From: Coptis chinensis
Taxonomy: Eukaryota > Streptophyta > Magnoliopsida > Ranunculales > Ranunculaceae
Direction: 5' to 3'
DNA length: 64,000 nt
NCBI GenBank assembly: GCA_015680905.1
Contig: CM027379.1
Span: 95,221,001 to 95,285,000 of the forward strand
Part shown: positions 59,272 to 64,000 of the stretch, in pieces
How the letters are laid out: each line of letters opens with the position of its first letter
Position numbering within the stretch: position 1 is the first letter of the stretch
Made by a program: the position numbers and the translations under genes
Notes under the pieces: generated by a model
Seen by the model: only the letters and a program-made list of their open reading frames with translations
Told to the model about the DNA's origin: nothing
Databases searched by the model: none

Positions 59272-59490
59272 TTAATCATCATTACACAAAAGCTTTACAA
59301 TGATATTATAAGTAACAATATTCGGTTTACATCCCAACTCTATCATTTCTTTATACAGCGAAACATCAACACCCTCAGATATACCAATAGCATGAAGAAC
59401 CGTATTATAAGCCACCACATCCAATACAATCCCCTTCTTCTTCATCTCCTTATACAACTTACAGTGTCTTCCACGGTTTCCCCGACTTAC
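59272..59490 (-). pseudogene. PPR protein, upstream part
   Basis: Minus strand: KLYKEMKKKGIVLDVVAYNT, VLHAIGISEGVDVSLYKEMI and ELGCKPNIVTYNIIVKLLCN. Two PPR units are complete and in frame. Sequence before 59490 loses the pattern. After KLLCNDD a TAA closes the frame at the insertion point. Confidence 0.78.
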
Positions 59491-59927
59491 ATACAATATC
59501 CATATATATAGAATACGAATGTAAGGATGGGTTTTCGGATGATGGGTTTCCAAAACCCCGAGTAGATTATAAGGTTTTGCTTTTCCCTTTTAGTAAACAT
59601 GTACAAAATAGAAGCTGTTGGAAGTATCAATGAAGCCATTTTTTTTTTTGGGTTGGGGCAAAAATCAGAGCTTCTGTTTTGTTTGTTGAGAGGCGATAGA
59701 ATGAATTGAGAAAGGAAGAGAGAGGTTGGGAGGGCGAACAACGGTTTTTCTTTTGGTCTTTCTATTTTTAGGTTTATTTTTCCTTCAGACGTACAAACAA
59801 TTGAAAAGAGGCGTAGATTTGCCTTTTTTTTATGCCCAAGCTGACGTGTCCACCTTAGAGAAAAAAAGGGGCAGACTTGTTTCACTGGGAGCATTCTCTA
59901 CTAAGTATTCATGGTCTTTGATGGACA

Positions 59928-59985
59928 CATGTCCAAATTATTTTGTAAGGTTTCCACCCCGGCGGAGAAGATCCGGCCTCTTAAT
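59928..59985 (-). repeat. Dispersed repeat end, inverted partner of 32611
   Basis: ggacacatgtccaaattatt followed by ttgtaaggtttccacccc and ggcggagaagatccggcc is the reverse complement, with few differences, of 32611-32700. Confidence 0.6.
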
Positions 59986-60751
59986 GGATACCTATTCTGT
60001 GATTCTGTCAGAACTCCCCCCCCCTCGTTTTCTGTTCTATCGAGTACTCCACCCACTGTCTCTTACATTTGTTTCTTGCATAATCTCGAAAGAACTTCAA
60101 CATCGGCTTGTTGATCCCTCTCAACTTTAGATACGTATGGAAAGTTTTCAGCAAATTGTCATCCAATTCCCTTTGAAACCAAACAAGTAAAAAGTTATAA
60201 TAATCAAAGCATGCAAAAATTAAGGAGGAAAAGCTTAAATAGGACACCCTAACAGAGTTGTCTTTCTATACCTCATCAACACCATCATACATAAGCCATA
60301 TTCTTTACATACTATACGCAATTAATACCTCTCCTTCCCATATTATCAATATCAACACCAACTTTTTAGCACTTCAATTCTAAAAATTGGAAAACCTTAA
60401 ATAGTTATCCCTTACGGAAGTTATATATGACATCTATACACCGTCATATGACATCTATACAATTCCATGTATACAACATCTATACACCGTCATGCACAAG
60501 TGATCGATACTCTATACTTAGGCTATATGTAGCTCGTATGATAGTGATTGCCACATGGAAGAAAGCATGACTTTAATTGACAGCATGGAATTGTCTATTA
60601 ATAATGGTTCGTTCTTCTTATGGATTCGGCGATCTTATAGTATAGAAGTGGTCTAATGTTTTGGGAGTACGTACGTGGGAAGATACCTTGGGTTCTTCAG
60701 ACAGAAGCTAACTGGTAAGCTAGGTGGAGAACAGCAGAAGCTAGCTACTGC
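59986..60751. other. No gene seen
   Basis: AT-rich DNA. A short direct repeat, gacatctataca(ccgtcat), recurs three to four times at 60428-60492. Reading frames crossing 59700-60130 on both strands contradict each other and have no motif. Confidence 0.45.
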
Positions 60752-60925
60752 CACTACACCAGATTTTAAAAAAAAAGACAAACCTACCGACGTTTTTGTT
60801 TTGTCTTTTTGTGAGCACGCCCACCACGTGTCGTTGAACTCACCCTAAGCGTCGGATCAAGAAAAAAGGTCTCAAAAAAAAACCTGTTTCGTTCTCTCAC
60901 CAAAAAGGGTCTCATCATCGATCCT

Positions 60926-61075
60926 CAAAATCACTCTCAAAATCACTGCTCTCAAAATCTCTCAAAATCACTGCTCTCAAAATCTCTGCTCTCAAAATCA
61001 CTCTCAAAATCTTCATAATCACTCTCAAAATCACTCTCAAAATCACTCTCAAAATCGATCCTCTCAAATCACTCT
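60926..61075 (+). repeat. tctcaaaatcac minisatellite in the leader of element F
   Basis: The 12-mer ctctcaaaatca recurs about ten times with small variants (ctgctctcaaaatct, ctctcaaaatcgatc). It lies about 170 bp from the TIR, where related CACTA ends in this window have pyrimidine-rich leaders, so it is probably transcribed 5' UTR. Confidence 0.8.
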
Positions 61076-61079
61076 CTTC

Positions 61080-62641
61080 AGCAAATCTACAATCTCTTTA
61101 TCAAATCTATAATCTCTTCAGGTAATTTCAATTATTTCTTTATCAAATCTACAATCTCTTTATCAAATCTAAGCGATTTCGTTTAGATTTTAACGTTTTT
61201 TAATCCGTCTATGATTAATTCATATAATCTTTAAACATGTAATCAGATTCGAAATTAGTTAAACAGAGTAGTATTGTAATCAGGTTCGAAATTAGTGATT
61301 CATTGATTTGTCAGCTGGTTTTGCGTTTGGTAATGAAACCTAGAAATCTCTGAATCAACATTGTGATGATATTGCTGAGTATTATTTGTTTCAGTTTTCA
61401 TGCCATACTCAGTTTTCACTTTTAATAGTTACTTAAATTGAAATTGATATTCTTCTATTTCAGATAGCAGCAATCTTTGAATCAGCAATATCATTTGTTT
61501 AAGATCTACTTCCGGGAGTTACTGAAAACATACAAACTATTTTGTATATAGACTGCAGCAGGAACTGGAGCGTTTCTAGGTACGTATCAATTTAACTTCT
61601 TGTCACATTCAGATCGAAGTTTTACGTGTTTTACATTCATCTTAAGGATCAGTGCAGATATCTGTTTTCTCGGTGTGGTAAAAGTTTAAGTTTAAGGGCG
61701 TGCTACAAAAAATAATGCACACCACTCACAATAATGCCGATATCATCGACTTTGGCATCTAATAGAGTGTAGTTGTGCTAGACCCGCCTATAGTTTGTTG
61801 GTCTCCTTGATGTCTGTGTCAAGCATTTCTTCGAGAAACTATAACTACTTATGTGTTTTAACAAGAGAGTATATGTGTTTTAAGACATATGTTAGGATGA
61901 TTTATCGTAATAAATAGTACCCCTTCTTTACTTTGTTATTGCTATGCTTCTTTACAATTGCATATATGTTTCTAGACTTCTAGTTAGGCATTCTCTATTC
62001 GTTACCAATATCGATAAGCTGGTAGGGGTTCTCTGAAAGTTTAAAAAAGAAATTGTGTATCTCCATATCTAGGCCTTAAACCCCTATGAAAAATTACGGC
62101 CCTTGTAGGCACTCTGTAGCTAGGTCGTTGGCCGTGCCAAGTTCATTGTATCTTGGTCTTGAACTGCCACCATGTTCTTAGGTATTGTGTCTCTTAAGTT
62201 TTCCCAAAGTTCCAACTCAATAGAGACCAATTCTAAAGCACTGAGTTTACTTTGTTAAACATCTTTAGGCTAAAGAAATAGATAAGACCCTACCAATGAT
62301 CTTTAGGCACCTAAAAACATTTTTTTTTTCTGGAATCACTATGGACTTATTGTATATTTGTATATATTAGCCACTATCGATCTTCAGTTCTTCTCTGATA
62401 ACTGGTATTTTGACCAACAATGAGATTCAGTTGTCACGTTGTACGGCACACATAGTGATCTTATTATACACAATGAGGATTTTTGAATGAGCATGCGAAA
62501 ATTTCATGAGTTTTAAAAGGATAATGAAGACTTATTATTTTGTTTTTAGTTATTGATTGTTCATAATGTTGTGAAATAATATGTACTTATCTACATATTG
62601 CATTAAGTAGGGATGAGTTTGTCACGCCCGCATGAGAGTGG
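61080..62641 (+). other. Leader/intron region of element F
   Basis: No coding motif is visible. Sequence such as tttctaggtacgtatc (61572) could hold leader-exon splice sites before the transposase ATG. Confidence 0.4.
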
Positions 62642-64000
62642 ATGAAGGAATCAGTGGGGAGTGATGCATATCTAGATGGAATCGAATCATTCCTTGAATT
62701 CATGAGGGATAGTTTAGGAAAAGGAACTTAGTCTTCTTGTCCGTGTGCCAAGTGTTGCAATGTTCGTGGAATGGTTGATCCAAAAACCATTTTTGTTCAT
62801 TTGGTTCGTTATGGATTTGACGAGTCTTACACTACATGGTATTTTCATGGGGAGTCATTTGTAAACAATGTTGGGAATTTTGAACCTTTTGGTTCATCCT
62901 CTCATAACTCTCTCGAAGATACCCATCCTCAAGAAATTAACTTTGTGAATGAAGAGCTTAGGACTGTCCAACTTGATGATTTGGATGAATCGTAGATAAG
63001 ATTAGTTCGATGAAGATTTCAATGCGGATGAGATAAGTTCGGATGAGATTAGTTCGATGAAAATGTGGATGTCGATTGCCATAATGAACAATGTAACCAA
63101 AATCCAAATTAATTTAAAAAGGAGATGAAGTTCAATAATTTGTGGGAGGATGTGAAGAGACCAATATATTCCTCATGCAGACAAGAAAAGACTAAGTTAT
63201 CGATACTTGAATTGAGTTGATGAACCTCAAGACAAAACATCGATTGGTCCGATAATAGCTTCACGTAATTATTGGATACGCTAAGAGATATTCTTCCCGA
63301 AGATAATACATTGCGTCTGCCCTCGATATGAGGCTAAAGGGCTGATTAAATCTTTAGGTATGGACTATGAAACAATCGATGCATGTCCCAATAATTGCAT
63401 TTTGTATTGGAAAACACTTGAAGCTCTTCAAGAGTGTCCTAAATGTGGTGTGAGCAGATGGAAGAATGTTGAAGTTTGTTGATCTTTTGACAAGAAAAAG
63501 GCTAAACCCCGACGAGCAAAAAGTCTTGAGATACTTCCCATTAATACCTAGGTTACAAAGATTGTATAGGTAAGGCTTTGGCTTCAATACTTGTAATGCT
63601 ATCGCATTTACTTCTTACCCTTTGAATCAATGGGTTTTTAATGAAATATATGTATATATTTTTTTTTAGTGTTCCATGGATTGCGGAGAACATGACATGG
63701 CATTCGAGGGTCGTGGTTGACGAAAATAGAGTGAGACATCCGGTTGACTCTCTCAATTGGAGCACAGTTGATGCAAAGTGGCCAGAATTTTCTCGAGCCA
63801 CGCAAAACCGGGACTTGCGACAGATGGATTTAATCCGTTTTCTCATTCTAATAGTTCTTATTCGTGTTGGCCTGTTATGATTGTTCCATATAATCTCCCG
63901 CCATCTCTTTGTATGGTTAAACAGTTTATTATGTTGTCCATGTTGATACCTGGGAAAAGTAGTCCAGGGAAAGACATTGATGTCTATTTGCAACCCCTAA
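62642..64000 (+). pseudogene. TNP2-like transposase of element F, broken, partial
   Basis: ATG 62642 opens MKESVGSDAYLDGIESFLEF, then TAG at 62729-62731, then SSCPCAKC (the zinc-binding CPC..C of the transposase-associated domain), HLVRYGFDESYTTWYFHGES and a stop at 62993. After a degraded acidic stretch with gatgagattagttcgatga duplicated come YEAKGLIKSLGMDYETIDAC, PNNCILYWKTLEALQECPKC and GVSRWK, then the intron 63570-63669 (GT..AG). Next come WIAENMTWHSRVVVDENRVR, HPVDSLNWSTVDAKWPEFSR and, frameshifted, the start of the YNLPP region up to the window end. TNP2 domain order is normal. Several stops make it inactive. Confidence 0.8.

Larger units (their letters stand above)
60752..64000 (+). 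mobile_element. CACTA element F, 5' part, runs off the window
   Basis: CACTACACCAGATTTT starts at 60752, preceded by TGC. Subterminal DNA, a repeat-rich leader and introns lead to a TNP2 gene on the + strand from 62642. The 3' end lies outside the window. The TIR puts it in the CACTACACCA group with B, C and D rather than with A and E. Confidence 0.75.

Noticed and set aside
59487-60247. Long frames on both strands around 59500-60250
   Set aside because: They contradict each other in frame and strand, contain homopolymers, and only the 59272-59490 PPR segment shows a family pattern.

Overview
The window looks like transposon-dense nuclear DNA of a flowering plant, probably a eudicot. It is AT-rich, its introns have GT..AG ends, and it carries plant CACTA (En/Spm) transposons, Ty3-type LTR sequences and broken copies of plant genes. 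I found no convincing intact host gene and no structural RNA. Identities come from reading translations by eye against remembered family consensus, not from searches.

Left block (1-26498): a nested stack. The outermost layer is LTR-retrotransposon sequence with two related 'putative plant transposon protein' ORFs (2807-3820, broken; 20162-21136, open) and a 3' LTR (24413-26498). A 16.1-kb CACTA element, here 'A' (3910-20018), sits between the two ORFs with TIRs CACTACTACAGAAT/ATTCTGTAGTAGTG and target duplication TTT. A solo LTR (21418-22933, duplication CTAAA) sits downstream of the second ORF. Element A has no transposase that I can recognise. It carries genomic fragments, introns included, of at least five host genes: MOR1/XMAP215, a PDR-type ABCG transporter, FIDDLEHEAD-type 3-ketoacyl-CoA synthase, CCT8 chaperonin and GINS subunit PSF2. 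It also has a LINE reverse-transcriptase scrap and a last exon that matches the Ulp1-like gene of its relative, element E. All of these lie on the + strand. Inside A are more CACTA 5' ends of a CACTACACCA family at 4249, 4595 and 8769; the last pairs with a 3' end at 17326 (duplication TGG).

Middle block (26499-39922): the 3' LTR ends 79 bp before exons of a decayed CCCH/RRM zinc-finger gene (26578-27750). Further on are a lone CACTA-like 3' end (29176), tandem repeats, a broken AUF1-like F-box coding sequence (34139-34927, minus), a long minisatellite and the last two exons of a shikimate dehydrogenase gene (36675-37048, minus).

Right block: element E (39923-56948, minus) is a 17.0-kb relative of A in inverted orientation. 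It has the full coding set in decayed form: TNP2 transposase, a Ptta/TnpA-like gene and a Ulp1-like C48 protease whose His-Asp-Cys residues are all still visible. A captured F-box/LRR gene piece lies inside its Ptta gene. After E come a PPR pseudogene with an insert that brings a coiled-coil reading frame (58141-59490) and the 5' end of another CACTA element, F (60752 to the window edge), with a broken TNP2 gene.

Taken together, two related CACTA elements lie in one window: one with the coding machinery and one that has lost it but gained host exons. In both, every recognisable captured piece is co-oriented with the transposon's own genes.
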